Shown: positions 1 to 7,626 of the stretch, piece by piece
How the letters are laid out: each line of letters begins with the position of its first letter
Position numbering within the stretch: position 1 is the stretch's first letter
Source of the DNA: Sphingopyxis microcysteis
GTDB taxonomy: Bacteria > Pseudomonadota > Alphaproteobacteria > Sphingomonadales > Sphingomonadaceae
Length of the DNA: 64,000 nt
Direction of reading: 5' to 3'
Assembly: GCF_012274265.1 (NCBI RefSeq)
Contig: NZ_JAANYY010000004.1
Span: 434,001 to 498,000, forward strand
Notes under the pieces: generated by a model
Database searches by the model: none
Told to the model about the DNA's origin: nothing
Seen by the model: the letters and a program-made list of their open reading frames with translations, nothing else
Program-made: the position numbers and the translations under genes

Positions 1-107
1 TCGAGACTGTCGGGCGGTTGCCGGGCTCCTTCGCGCATCCGGCGCACGGCCTGGTCGATGCGCTGGTCATGTACCGCATGCTTGACCCGCAGCGACCGAG
101 CGATTAG
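1..107 (+). CDS. C-terminal fragment of an unidentified protein
   Basis: An open frame enters from the left edge (first full codon at base 3) and stops with TAG at 105-107. It gives 34 residues that include an AHGLVDAL stretch and end in QRPSD. Codon use is normal for the neighbourhood, with GC-rich third positions, so it is probably the tail of a real gene. I do not recognise the family from so short a piece. The 183 bases up to the next gene hold a poly-T run near 268-277 but no clear hairpin. Confidence 0.5.
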   Translation, partial: ETVGRLPGSFAHPAHGLVDALVMYRMLDPQRPSD

Positions 108-290
108 CCCCGCCGACGATGACCAGCAACCGATCCACCCGATTCAAGGCATATTGGCGCTCCTTTACCTAGGGGCGGCATGGCATCACCTTTGACCATC
201 GCCGCCGTGACCGGAAGGCGAATGGTTGTCATCACATCATCAAACCATGATCCCCGGCTGCGGCGCGTTTTTTTTTGAAGAAGACGCGAC

Positions 291-803
291 ATGACCGACA
301 CTTTGCTTGCCCTTTCGACCGCGCGGTGCCGCATCGCGCCCTTGCACGCCGACGATGCCGCGGCGCTGGCCGCCATCACTGACGCTTCGGTGACCGATCG
401 CGTCGATTTCCTGCCCGCGCCCTTCACCGCGGCCGACGCGCGCGCGTTGATCGCGGGGTCGGGCGGCGGCGACGTGTTCCATGCGGTGCGCGACCGCAGC
501 GGCGGGCGGCTGCACGGCGTGATCGGGGTCCACCGCCGCGATGCGCAGATGGTCGAGGTCGGTTACTGGTTCGCGGCGTCTGCGCGCGGGCAGGGACTGG
601 CGACCGAGGCGGTCGAGGCGGTCGTGCGCGAAATCGCGGCGTCGCGCCCTAGCGCTGCGATCATCGCCGAATGCCATCCGAACAACGAACGCTCGCGCGC
701 GCTGCTGCGCCGGATCGGGTTTCTGGCGACGGGGCAGGCGGGGCGGCGGTCCGGGCGCAAGGTGATGAAATGGCGCCCCGGTGCCGGGATCGACGTCTGC
801 TGA
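291..803 (+). CDS. GNAT-family N-acetyltransferase (RimJ/RimL type)
   Basis: A 170-residue protein of the usual length for single-domain GNAT enzymes that move an acetyl group from acetyl-CoA to an amine. The acetyl-CoA pyrophosphate loop is visible as ARGQGLATEA around residues 98-107. The later NERSRALLRRIGF stretch at 132-144 is typical of the RimJ/RimL branch, which modifies protein N-termini or small amines. A purine-rich GAAGAAG lies about 8 bases upstream of the ATG. The substrate cannot be read from sequence. It stands alone, convergent with the hydrolase that ends at 804. Confidence 0.85.
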   Translation: MTDTLLALSTARCRIAPLHADDAAALAAITDASVTDRVDFLPAPFTAADARALIAGSGGGDVFHAVRDRSGGRLHGVIGVHRRDAQMVEVGYWFAASARGQGLATEAVEAVVREIAASRPSAAIIAECHPNNERSRALLRRIGFLATGQAGRRSGRKVMKWRPGAGIDVC

Positions 804-1553
804 TCAATCCGCGCGCGCCACATCTTCTTTCAGCGCCTTGACGATCGCCGCCACCGACGTCGGTGCATAGGCAAAGCCCATATGGCCGCAATCGACCTCG
901 ACCTGGCGATCGCTTTCGTGCGGCTGGCCGCGCGCGCTGCCCACCGCGACGACGCCGTCATAGGCCGACCACAAGGCAAAGGTCGGCATTTCGGGGCGCG
1001 GGGCGGGGTGGAAGTCGATCGGCGGATTGTCGACCGGATGGCGCGCGACGAGGTGGTAGAGGCGCCAGGCGCGATTGGCGCGGCGGCTGCCCGAAAAGGG
1101 CGAGCCGAGGGTGACGATGCGCGCGACCTTGTGCGGGTGATGCTTGGCATATTCGCGCGCGTAAATGCCGCCAAGGCTCCAGCCGACCAGCGCGGGAGCC
1201 TGACCGGTGCGATCGATGATCCATTGCACGCGGCTGTCGATCCGCTCGATGATGTCGGGGGTGGCGCCGCGGTTGAAGCCGAGCCCCCAGGCGTAGCAGC
1301 GAAAGCCCGCGCGGCGCAGGTCGGCGCGCAGCGCCTTGGTCGCCCAGTCGCCCGACAGGAACCCCGGCAGCACCATCACCGGCGGATGATCGCTGTCGGG
1401 ATTGGCCTCGGCGGGCATCGGCCGGATGCGCCCCCACAGCGCACGCGCGAGGCTTGTCACTTCGCGCCACAGCAGCCCCAGCGGCGGCAGCGCGTCGGGA
1501 TCGGGAATGCGCGCGGGCCATTCGGCGCGCCGGGTGAGGAAGCCGCGGATCAT
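804..1553 (-). CDS. Alpha/beta hydrolase, lipase-like
   Basis: A 249-residue alpha/beta-fold hydrolase without an obvious signal peptide. The nucleophile elbow GWSLGG places the catalytic serine at residue 126. D199 in SAYDG and H224 in CGHMGF fit the remaining triad positions. The VLPGFLSGD stretch near 61-69 fits the oxyanion-hole strand, and the overall pattern resembles PGAP1-like or triacylglycerol lipases. Substrate is unknown. It is transcribed leftward after the sugar dehydrogenase with a 45-base gap, so the two may share a transcript. Confidence 0.8.
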   Translation of the reverse strand: MIRGFLTRRAEWPARIPDPDALPPLGLLWREVTSLARALWGRIRPMPAEANPDSDHPPVMVLPGFLSGDWATKALRADLRRAGFRCYAWGLGFNRGATPDIIERIDSRVQWIIDRTGQAPALVGWSLGGIYAREYAKHHPHKVARIVTLGSPFSGSRRANRAWRLYHLVARHPVDNPPIDFHPAPRPEMPTFALWSAYDGVVAVGSARGQPHESDRQVEVDCGHMGFAYAPTSVAAIVKALKEDVARAD

Positions 1554-1598
1554 GGCAAAACCCTATCACCGTCCCTCCCGCGAAAGGAGGGTTTGGGT

Positions 1599-2771
1599 TC
1601 AGCGCTTCGGAACCAGCTTGACCAGCTTGCCATTCTCGCCATCGGTCAGCAGCCATACGGTTCCGTCATCGCGCACCTCGACCTCGCGGATGCGGGTGCC
1701 GAAGTCCCAGCGATCGGCCTTGCTCAGCCGCTCGCCATCGATGCTGGCGCGGACGAGGCCTTCGCCCGAAAGCGCCCCCATCAGCAGGCTGTTCTTCCAG
1801 CCGGGATAGAGGTCGCCGCCGTACCATGCGAGGCCGCCGGGCGAGACTGCGGGGTTCCACCACAGCTTCGGCGCCGCAAATTCGGGCCGCGTCGGGTGGT
1901 CGGGGATCGCGCTGCCATTATAATGGTCGCCGTTCGACACCACCGGCCAGCCATAGTTGGCGCTGCGTTCGACAAGGTTGATTTCATCGCCGTGGCGCGG
2001 CCCCATTTCCTGGTTCCACAGCTTGCCCGCGCCGTCGAAGGTCAGGCCAAGGATGTTGCGGTGGCCGAGCGACCAGATCTGGGCCGTGACGCCGCCCGCG
2101 GCCGCGAACGGATTGTCGCTGGGCACGCTGCCATCGGGTTTGAGCCGGACGATCTTGCCCAGCGTGCCGCTCTTGTCCTGCGCCGGTTCCATCTTTTGCC
2201 GATCGCCCGATCCGATGAAAAGATATTGCCCGTCGGGCGAAAAGGCGAGGCGGTGCGAATAATGGCCTTTGCCGCTGACCTTGGGCGACTGCGACCAGAT
2301 CGTTTTCAGCCCCTCCAGCCGCGGTGCGGCGCCCTGCACCAGCTTCGCCATGCCGACGACCGCGCCGGCAGTGTCCCCGGCGCCGGGTTCGACCCAGCTC
2401 AGATAGACGGTCCCGCTCGTCGCGAAATCGGGCGCGACGATGACGTCACCCAATCCGCCCTGGCCGCCATAGGCCACCGCCGGAACGCCCGCGACATCGA
2501 GCGTCGGGCCATTTTCTTGCCAGAGTTTCAGCTTGCCCGATTTTTCGGTGATCAGTGCGGCCCGGGTGCCAGGGATGAAGGTCATCGCCCAGGGTTCATT
2601 GAAGCTGGCCACCTCCTCTACGGTGAACGGCGCATCGGCGACCGGGGTCGCCGGGTGCTCACCAGAAGCATCGAGCGCGGCGGGGTCGGCGGCCTGGCTT
2701 GAGGCCGTGGTGGCCGAGCAAGCGCCTGCCGCAAGCGCGGCGGCGATGGCGAGGAGCGGCAGTGATTTCAT
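1599..2771 (-). CDS. PQQ-dependent aldose-type sugar dehydrogenase, lipoprotein
   Basis: A 390-residue protein with an N-terminal lipoprotein signal (LAAGAC lipobox, cysteine near residue 18), so it is probably anchored in the periplasm. The body is a six-bladed soluble glucose dehydrogenase-like propeller: YSHRLAFSPDG carries the family's catalytic histidine, followed by GHRNILGL and the PRHGDEIN motif. Members oxidise aldose sugars with pyrroloquinoline quinone as cofactor (E. coli YliI/Asd type). No PQQ synthesis genes are present in the window. No strong ribosome site precedes the ATG. Confidence 0.88.
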   Translation of the reverse strand: MKSLPLLAIAAALAAGACSATTASSQAADPAALDASGEHPATPVADAPFTVEEVASFNEPWAMTFIPGTRAALITEKSGKLKLWQENGPTLDVAGVPAVAYGGQGGLGDVIVAPDFATSGTVYLSWVEPGAGDTAGAVVGMAKLVQGAAPRLEGLKTIWSQSPKVSGKGHYSHRLAFSPDGQYLFIGSGDRQKMEPAQDKSGTLGKIVRLKPDGSVPSDNPFAAAGGVTAQIWSLGHRNILGLTFDGAGKLWNQEMGPRHGDEINLVERSANYGWPVVSNGDHYNGSAIPDHPTRPEFAAPKLWWNPAVSPGGLAWYGGDLYPGWKNSLLMGALSGEGLVRASIDGERLSKADRWDFGTRIREVEVRDDGTVWLLTDGENGKLVKLVPKR

Positions 2772-2840
2772 GGACAGAAGCTCGCTTTGCTAGGAGGGAT
2801 GTGCCAATCTGGCGCGGCAATGCGGCAAAGTCGAGAGGGC

Positions 2841-3470
2841 TTAACGGTTTGCCGCCTCACGCCGCGCGGTGATCGTCTCGACGCTGTCCATGATCGCATC
2901 GACGGCCTCGCTGGCGGGCGGCGCGTCGGCGCGCTTCTGCGAGAATTGGCCGCTGTTCATGATTTCCTCGAGCGCGGTGCGCGCGCGTGATACGCGGCTC
3001 TTCATCGTGCCGAGCGCGCAGTCGCAGATGCTGGCGGCCTCTTCATACGACATGCCGCCCGCGCCGACCAGGATCAGCGCCTCGCGCTGGTCCTGCGGCA
3101 ATTCCATCAGTCCGCGTTGCAGGTCGGCCATTTCGCCGCTGTCTTCCTGGCTGGCCGGGGTCGACATCGTGCGTTCGACCGCCGTTTCGTCATATTCGCC
3201 GACGAACTTGTTGCGGCGCATCTGCGACAGAAATGTGTTGCGCAGGATGACGAAGGTCCACGCTTTGATCGATGTGCCGCGCTCGAAACGATCGCGCGAG
3301 GCCCATGCCTTGACCATCGTGTCCTGCGTCAGGTCATCGGCGAGGTCGGGGTTGCCCGACAGGCTGCGGCCATAGGCGCGCAGATGCGGGATGACCGCGG
3401 CGAGCAATGCCTTGAATTCGGCGTCGGACAGGCTTCCGCCGGTCGGCGCCGCAGCGGCGGGCGCGGCCAT
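2841..3470 (-). CDS. ecfG: General stress response ECF sigma factor EcfG
   Basis: A 209-residue group ECF15 sigma factor that directs RNA polymerase to stress promoters. Region 2 is seen in HLRAYGRSLSG through DDLTQDTMVKAW and FVILRNTFLSQMRR. Region 4 is seen in LPQDQREALILVGAGGMSYEEAA and GTMKSRVSRAR. The start at 3470 overlaps the nepR stop in a TAATG arrangement, which implies translational coupling to its anti-sigma factor. A longer upstream reading would run into nepR and is not credible. By family knowledge it is held by NepR until phospho-PhyR releases it. Confidence 0.93.
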   Translation of the reverse strand: MAAPAAAAPTGGSLSDAEFKALLAAVIPHLRAYGRSLSGNPDLADDLTQDTMVKAWASRDRFERGTSIKAWTFVILRNTFLSQMRRNKFVGEYDETAVERTMSTPASQEDSGEMADLQRGLMELPQDQREALILVGAGGMSYEEAASICDCALGTMKSRVSRARTALEEIMNSGQFSQKRADAPPASEAVDAIMDSVETITARREAANR

Positions 3471-3724
3471 TAGCGCTTCGGACTTTTCTGATCGAGTTGC
3501 GACAAGAGGTCGAGCATTTGATCGGGCAATTGTTCCGATACGATATTGCCGTAAATCATCCGCAGCTTGGCGCTGACGGGTTCGGGTGCCTGACGACCGG
3601 TCAGCGTGCGATGCCATTCATCGCTGTCCGTCCCGGGAAAGCTTCCTTGCTTGCGATTTGGCGCATCAGCCCCCGGGGGCGGGGTGCCCGTGCCGTTCGA
3701 CCTGTTGTTGCCTTGCGTAGCCAT
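3470..3724 (-). CDS. nepR: NepR-type anti-sigma factor
   Basis: An 84-residue protein. The C-terminal half carries the NepR core: a KLRMIYGNIVSEQLPDQM helix and then LLSQLD. The N-terminal 45 residues are polar and probably disordered, as usual in NepR. It binds EcfG under normal conditions and switches to phosphorylated PhyR on stress. It lies directly before ecfG with a one-base overlap. The ATG at 3724 sits only eight bases past the -10 element of a consensus EcfG promoter, so the message may be leaderless. There is no clear ribosome binding site. Confidence 0.9.
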   Translation of the reverse strand: MATQGNNRSNGTGTPPPGADAPNRKQGSFPGTDSDEWHRTLTGRQAPEPVSAKLRMIYGNIVSEQLPDQMLDLLSQLDQKSPKR

Positions 3725-3732
3725 GTCGGAGC

Positions 3733-3757
3733 AACGACGAAAAGCGCTGCGGGTTCC
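3733..3757 (-). promoter_or_regulatory. EcfG-type promoter of nepR-ecfG
   Basis: On the minus strand GGAAC (3757-3753), a 16-base spacer and CGTT (3736-3733) match the known EcfG consensus GGAAC-N16/17-CGTT exactly. The position, immediately upstream of nepR, predicts positive autoregulation of the sigma factor operon. Confidence 0.85.
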
Positions 3758-3896
3758 CGGCAGTTGCGTTTTTTGCGACGAAAGCGTTGCCAAGATGTCA
3801 CAACCGCCCTATCCGGTCCGCCGCGTAGGCGACCAGGCTTGCGGCGAGGGGTTATGCTTTGCCTTTCCCGCGTGGCGGGAGGCTGGAGGACGTCGC

Positions 3897-4304
3897 TTGC
3901 TTTCCGTTATCTATGTCAGCGTTGCCGATCCGTTGATCGGCGAACAGGATATTGCTGCCCTCCTCGTCCAGGCCCGTCGCAACAATCAGCGCGATGCCTT
4001 GACCGGCGCGTTGATTTTCAACGGCCACAATTTCCTGCAATTGCTGGAAGGGCCGGGCGACAAGGTCGATGCCTGCCTGGCGGTGATCCGCAACGATCCG
4101 CGGCATAGCGGAATGGTCGAGGTTCGCCGCCGCGAAATCGCGGAACGGGCCTTTGCCGAGTGGACGATGCTGTACGACCCCGAGTTCCGCAGTCATGACG
4201 ATGATCTGGCGCAGGTGGTTGCGCGCGGTCGGCTTGACCCCCAGGATGCGTTAATGATGGAAAATTTCATCGCGTTGGGGCGCCGGACGCGGCCCGCCGA
4301 CTGA
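3897..4304 (+). CDS. BLUF-domain blue-light sensor protein
   Basis: A stand-alone BLUF protein of 135 residues. The FAD-binding fold is recognisable from its core residues: tyrosine in SVIYVS near the N-terminus, asparagine in ARRNNQRDALTG, glutamine in NFLQLLEG, and tryptophan in FAEWTM. I chose TTG 3897 because GGAGGA at 3885-3890 lies 6 bases before it and the BLUF fold begins right there. ATG 3795 is an alternative. BLUF photochemistry rearranges hydrogen bonds between Tyr, Gln and flavin. There is no output domain, so it probably acts through a protein partner. It lies inside the general stress response locus, divergent from nepR. Confidence 0.88.
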   Translation: MLSVIYVSVADPLIGEQDIAALLVQARRNNQRDALTGALIFNGHNFLQLLEGPGDKVDACLAVIRNDPRHSGMVEVRRREIAERAFAEWTMLYDPEFRSHDDDLAQVVARGRLDPQDALMMENFIALGRRTRPAD

Positions 4305-4403
4305 CGTTTTCGTGTCGCACTGCGGTTCTCGTTTGCATCATGGGCGCGACGCGTTAAGCCTGACGGGCATATCAACGACTTCTGCGTAAACTAAGGCTAG
4401 ATT

Positions 4404-5033
4404 ATCAACGACCTGACGCCTCCGCCGCTCGATCACCAGCCGCTCGACGATGCCAGCTTCAAGCGCGAGCTGGCGGCCATGTTGCCGCATTTGCGCGCCT
4501 TTGGCCGCAGCCTGTGCGGCAACGCCGACCTGGCCGATGACCTCGTGCAGGAAACGATGCTGAAGGCTTGGAAGGCGCGCGCGCAATATGTGCCGGGGCC
4601 CGCCAGCATGAAAAGCTGGGCGTTCGTGATCCTGCGCAACTGCTTCCTGTCGCAGATGCGGCGCAAGAAATTCACCGCCGAATATGACGAAATGGCCGCC
4701 GAACGGCTGCTGGTGGCGCCCGACGATCAGGACGACAGCCTGCATTTGGCCGATGTCCAGCGCGCGCTGTTGATGCTGCCCGTCGACCAGCGCGAGGCGC
4801 TGGTGCTGATCGGCGCGGGACAGCTGTCCTATGAGGAAGGCGCGGCGATCTGCGACTGCGCGGTCGGGACGATGAAAAGCCGCGTGTCGCGCGCGCGTGC
4901 TGCGCTGCAAGCGATATTGGAAAGCGGCGCGATGCCGCTGCGCAGCGCGGACGAACTGGCGTCGAGCGACGTCTTTGGGTCGATCATGGACGATGTCGAC
5001 CAGCTGACCGCGAACGGTCCGGGACGCGACTAG
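4404..5033 (+). CDS. Second EcfG-type sigma factor, non-canonical start
   Basis: A paralogue of the EcfG at 2841. Region 2 (HLRAFGRSLCG, DDLVQETMLKAW, NCFLSQMRR) and region 4 (LPVDQREALVLIGAGQLSYEE, GTMKSRVSRAR) are both intact. Homology to the first EcfG continues upstream of the only in-frame ATG (4479): DDASFKRELAAM matches SDAEFKALLAAV. Between the TAG at 4398-4400 and 4479 there is no ATG, GTG or TTG. ATC 4404 lies 7 bases after TAAGG (4392-4396) and would give 209 residues, the same length as EcfG. A start at ATG 4479 would cut into region 2. Start choice is an inference. Confidence 0.8.
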   Translation: MNDLTPPPLDHQPLDDASFKRELAAMLPHLRAFGRSLCGNADLADDLVQETMLKAWKARAQYVPGPASMKSWAFVILRNCFLSQMRRKKFTAEYDEMAAERLLVAPDDQDDSLHLADVQRALLMLPVDQREALVLIGAGQLSYEEGAAICDCAVGTMKSRVSRARAALQAILESGAMPLRSADELASSDVFGSIMDDVDQLTANGPGRD

Positions 5034-5053
5034 GATCCTGACCCCAATCCTCG

Positions 5054-5848
5054 CTACGCCGCCAGCTGCGGCGTGAACATCAGGCTCTGGCTGATCGCTG
5101 CGCGCACGGTATTCTCGCGGAAGGGTTTCGAGATCAGGAAGGTCGGCTCGACGCGCCCGCCGGTCAGCAGGCGTTCGGGAAAGGCGGTGATGAAGATCGC
5201 CGGCACCGGCGCGATCGCCAGAATATCCTGCACCGCGTCGATCCCCGACGATCCGTCGGCAAGCTGGATATCGGCGAGCACCAGTCCCGCGTCGGTCGCC
5301 TCGAATGCGGCGACCGCGTCGGCATGGGTGGTGGCGACCCCGGCGACCGTGTGACCCAGTTCGCGGACGATTTGTTCGAGCTCCATCGCGATCAGCGGTT
5401 CGTCCTCGATGATCAGCACCGACGTCCGCGATTCGCGGTCCAGTTCGCCGACCGCCTCGGCGAGCAAAGTTTCGACGGTGCCATGGTCGGTGCCGGTGAT
5501 GATCCCGGCCTCGGCGACCGAAAAACCCTCGAGTGCGGTCAGCAGCAGGATCTGCCGCCCCAGCGGGGTGATGCGGGCGAGGCGCTGGTTGGCGGCGCGA
5601 ACCAGCGGGTCTTCGCCATCGTCATCGCCCTCGCCATCGTCGATATAGGCGCTTTCCCAGATGCGGTGGAAATTGCGGTAAAGGTCGATGCGGGTTCCGT
5701 TGCCCGCGCTGAATTCGTCCGGGGCGGCGACGATCACCTCCAGCGTCGTGTGGACAAAATTGTCGCCATGCTGCTGGCTGCCCGTCAGCGCGCGCGCGTA
5801 GCGCCGCAGATACGGCAAATGTCCCCGAAGCTCTTCACCCAACGGCAT
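5054..5848 (-). CDS. phyR: PhyR-type response regulator (anti-anti-sigma)
   Basis: A 264-residue protein made of an N-terminal EcfG-like sigma domain (about 1-135) and a C-terminal receiver domain (about 142-260). Receiver residues include the acidic pair E148/D149, phospho-acceptor D193 in LADIQLADG, T221 in FITAFPERLLTG and K241 in SKPF. FITAFPE is typical of the FATGUY receivers found in PhyR. When phosphorylated it captures NepR and frees EcfG. GGGAGG lies 8 bases before the ATG. A near-consensus EcfG promoter lies upstream. It diverges from the histidine kinase gene at 6056. Confidence 0.93.
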   Translation of the reverse strand: MPLGEELRGHLPYLRRYARALTGSQQHGDNFVHTTLEVIVAAPDEFSAGNGTRIDLYRNFHRIWESAYIDDGEGDDDGEDPLVRAANQRLARITPLGRQILLLTALEGFSVAEAGIITGTDHGTVETLLAEAVGELDRESRTSVLIIEDEPLIAMELEQIVRELGHTVAGVATTHADAVAAFEATDAGLVLADIQLADGSSGIDAVQDILAIAPVPAIFITAFPERLLTGGRVEPTFLISKPFRENTVRAAISQSLMFTPQLAA

Positions 5849-5874
5849 ATATTACCTCCCGCTTTGGCCCATCA

Positions 5875-5900
5875 TACGCGCCCCGCCGGGCGACGGTTCC
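5875..5900 (-). promoter_or_regulatory. Probable EcfG-type promoter of phyR
   Basis: On the minus strand GGAAC (5900-5896), a 17-base spacer and CGTA (5878-5875) match the EcfG consensus except for the last base of the -10. It ends 26 bases before the phyR ATG. Feedback control of phyR by EcfG is common in this system. Confidence 0.6.
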
Positions 5901-6055
5901 GTAACCTTGGGTCAAAAATGCACGACGAAGCGCTGCAACTTGTCATCGCGCAATGCGTAGAGTCAGCCGGGACGCTTCGCCGCCATCGGTAAGTCAGTGG
6001 AATTGGGCCGCTTTCTGTTTCCAATGGCAAACAGACTTTTGTAGGGACCATATTC

Positions 6056-7576
6056 ATGGCAGAGCGGCCCACAGGATCCGGCGGAGGTGAGGGGCATCAG
6101 TTGGCGGACGGTGGTTATGCAAGTCCGGAGCAGGCCGAGCGCCTGCGCCTCGATACGCTTCGCGAATATCGGATCATGGACACCGATCCCGAGGAAGCGT
6201 TCGACCGCGTGACCAAGATGGTCGCCGACCTTTACGATGCACCGATCGCGCTGGTGTCGCTGGTCGACGATTGCCGGCAATGGTTCAAATCCTCTTATGG
6301 CCTTGATGTCCCCGAAACGCCTCGCGAAATCAGTTTTTGCCAATATGTGATCGCCGAAGACAGGCCGGTGGTGATCGCCGACGTGCTGGGCGATGCGCGC
6401 TTTCGCGACAATCCGCTGGTCACCGGCGATCCGTTCATTCGCTTTTACGCGGGGGTGCCGCTGCGCGCCTATAACGGGGCGATCCTGGGCACCTTATGCG
6501 TGATCGATCGCAAGGAACGCCCCTTGTTGAACGATCGTGAGTTGGAGCGGCTCGAAGATTTCGCCGCGATCATCATGGCCGAAGCCGACCTGCGGCGCAT
6601 CGTCGCGCAGCGCGACGAGGCGCGGCAGACGCTCGAGCGGGCGCTCGATTTTTCGGGTATCGCGACCTGGCGTTACGACGCGCGGACCGGATCGATCGAA
6701 TGGGGCGGCGCCGTCGCCGAATTGTGGGGCGCCGATTTCGCCACTGCGCTGGCCGATATCGAAGGTTTTTGGGAACGGCTGCTGCCCGACGACCGCGACA
6801 TGGTGCGCGGCGTGCTGGGCGGCTCGGTCGAAAGCGGCACCCATTATGCGACCGAATATCGCATTCAGCACCCCGAACGCGGGGTGCGCTGGATCGCGGT
6901 CCGCGCCGATTGGGACGTCAACACCACCGACGCGATCCTGACCGGCATCAGCATCGACATCACCGAGCAGAAAAGCCGTCAGGAAAATGCCAATCTGCTG
7001 ATGCGCGAACTGCATCACCGGATGCGCAACCTGTTCGCGACGGTTAGCGCGATCATCTCGCTGACCCGTCATGCCGCGACCGATGTCGACGATTATGTCG
7101 AGCGGATCACCGGCCGCCTCGACGCGCTCAATCGCGCCCAAAATGTGCTGCTCGGCGCCAATTTCATGACCGGGTCGATGCACGCGCTGCTGCGCGAGGT
7201 CGAAGCCGCCTTTCCGCGCATTCGCTGGTCGGGACCGGATCTCCTGCTTCCCGAAAACGCCCTCGTCGCGATGGCATTGGTGTTCAACGAACTCGCGACC
7301 AATGCGGTCAAGCATGGCGCGCTGTCGGGCGCCAATGGCGAGGTCGACGTGCAATGGACGCAGGATCCCGAAGATGCCGATCCGCGACTGTTTCGGCTCA
7401 CCTGGACGGAAACCGGCACCGATGCGCCGGTCGGCCCGCCCGAACGCACCAGTTTTGGCACGCTCTTGATGGAACGGAGCGTCCGCAACAATCTGGGCGG
7501 GACGATCGAGCGGCACTGGAAGCCGACGGGACTCGTCCTCGACATCACCTTGCCGGCGCGGTGGCGCGACGCCTGA
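6056..7576 (+). CDS. Soluble GAF-PAS-HWE sensor histidine kinase
   Basis: A 506-residue kinase without membrane segments. A GAF domain spans about 45-180 (FCQYVIAEDRPVVI, YAGVPLRA, GTLCVID). A PAS fold spans about 195-305. The HWE/HisKA_2 transmitter starts with RELHHRMRNLFATV, where H321 is the likely phospho-acceptor, and continues to an N-box (FNELATNAVKHGAL) and GTLLMERSVRNNLGG. HWE kinases of this kind feed PhyR in sphingomonads, and the position next to phyR supports that role. The signal is unknown. The GAF lacks an obvious bilin-binding cysteine context, so a light role cannot be claimed. Confidence 0.88.
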   Translation: MAERPTGSGGGEGHQLADGGYASPEQAERLRLDTLREYRIMDTDPEEAFDRVTKMVADLYDAPIALVSLVDDCRQWFKSSYGLDVPETPREISFCQYVIAEDRPVVIADVLGDARFRDNPLVTGDPFIRFYAGVPLRAYNGAILGTLCVIDRKERPLLNDRELERLEDFAAIIMAEADLRRIVAQRDEARQTLERALDFSGIATWRYDARTGSIEWGGAVAELWGADFATALADIEGFWERLLPDDRDMVRGVLGGSVESGTHYATEYRIQHPERGVRWIAVRADWDVNTTDAILTGISIDITEQKSRQENANLLMRELHHRMRNLFATVSAIISLTRHAATDVDDYVERITGRLDALNRAQNVLLGANFMTGSMHALLREVEAAFPRIRWSGPDLLLPENALVAMALVFNELATNAVKHGALSGANGEVDVQWTQDPEDADPRLFRLTWTETGTDAPVGPPERTSFGTLLMERSVRNNLGGTIERHWKPTGLVLDITLPARWRDA

Positions 7577-7593
7577 GCGCGGCGATGTGATTT

Positions 7594-7608
7594 GTTCCTG
7601 ATATGTTC
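7594..7608 (+). promoter_or_regulatory. LexA (SOS) box
   Basis: GTTC (7594-7597), seven bases, GTTC (7605-7608): an exact match to the alphaproteobacterial LexA operator GTTC-N7-GTTC. It ends 18 bases before the start of the first gene of the DNA repair operon, where a repressor would cover the promoter. Confidence 0.85.
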
Positions 7609-7626
7609 CTATGCTATGTGTAGGAA

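Noticed and set aside
240..290. Rho-independent terminator suggested by the poly-T run before the acetyltransferase
   Set aside because: The GC-rich bases before the T-run do not form a convincing stem, and the run lies only about 14 bases before a start codon.
882..2702. A long open frame of 606 codons on the plus strand
   Set aside because: It lies antisense to the hydrolase and the PQQ dehydrogenase, both with clear motifs. GC-rich genes commonly leave such antisense frames open, and its translation shows no family.
4338..4910. Minus-strand frame opposite the second EcfG gene
   Set aside because: The plus strand encodes intact sigma regions 2 and 4; the antisense product has no recognisable features.
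5898..5932. GTAACC followed by CGAA, resembling a sigmaF promoter upstream of the HWE kinase
   Set aside because: The spacer is 19 bases rather than 16, and the GTAACC overlaps the better-supported EcfG -35 of phyR on the other strand.
5997..6035. GGAAT followed by GTTT before the histidine kinase, as an EcfG promoter
   Set aside because: The -35 has a mismatch and the spacing to a CGTT-like -10 is wrong (13 bases).
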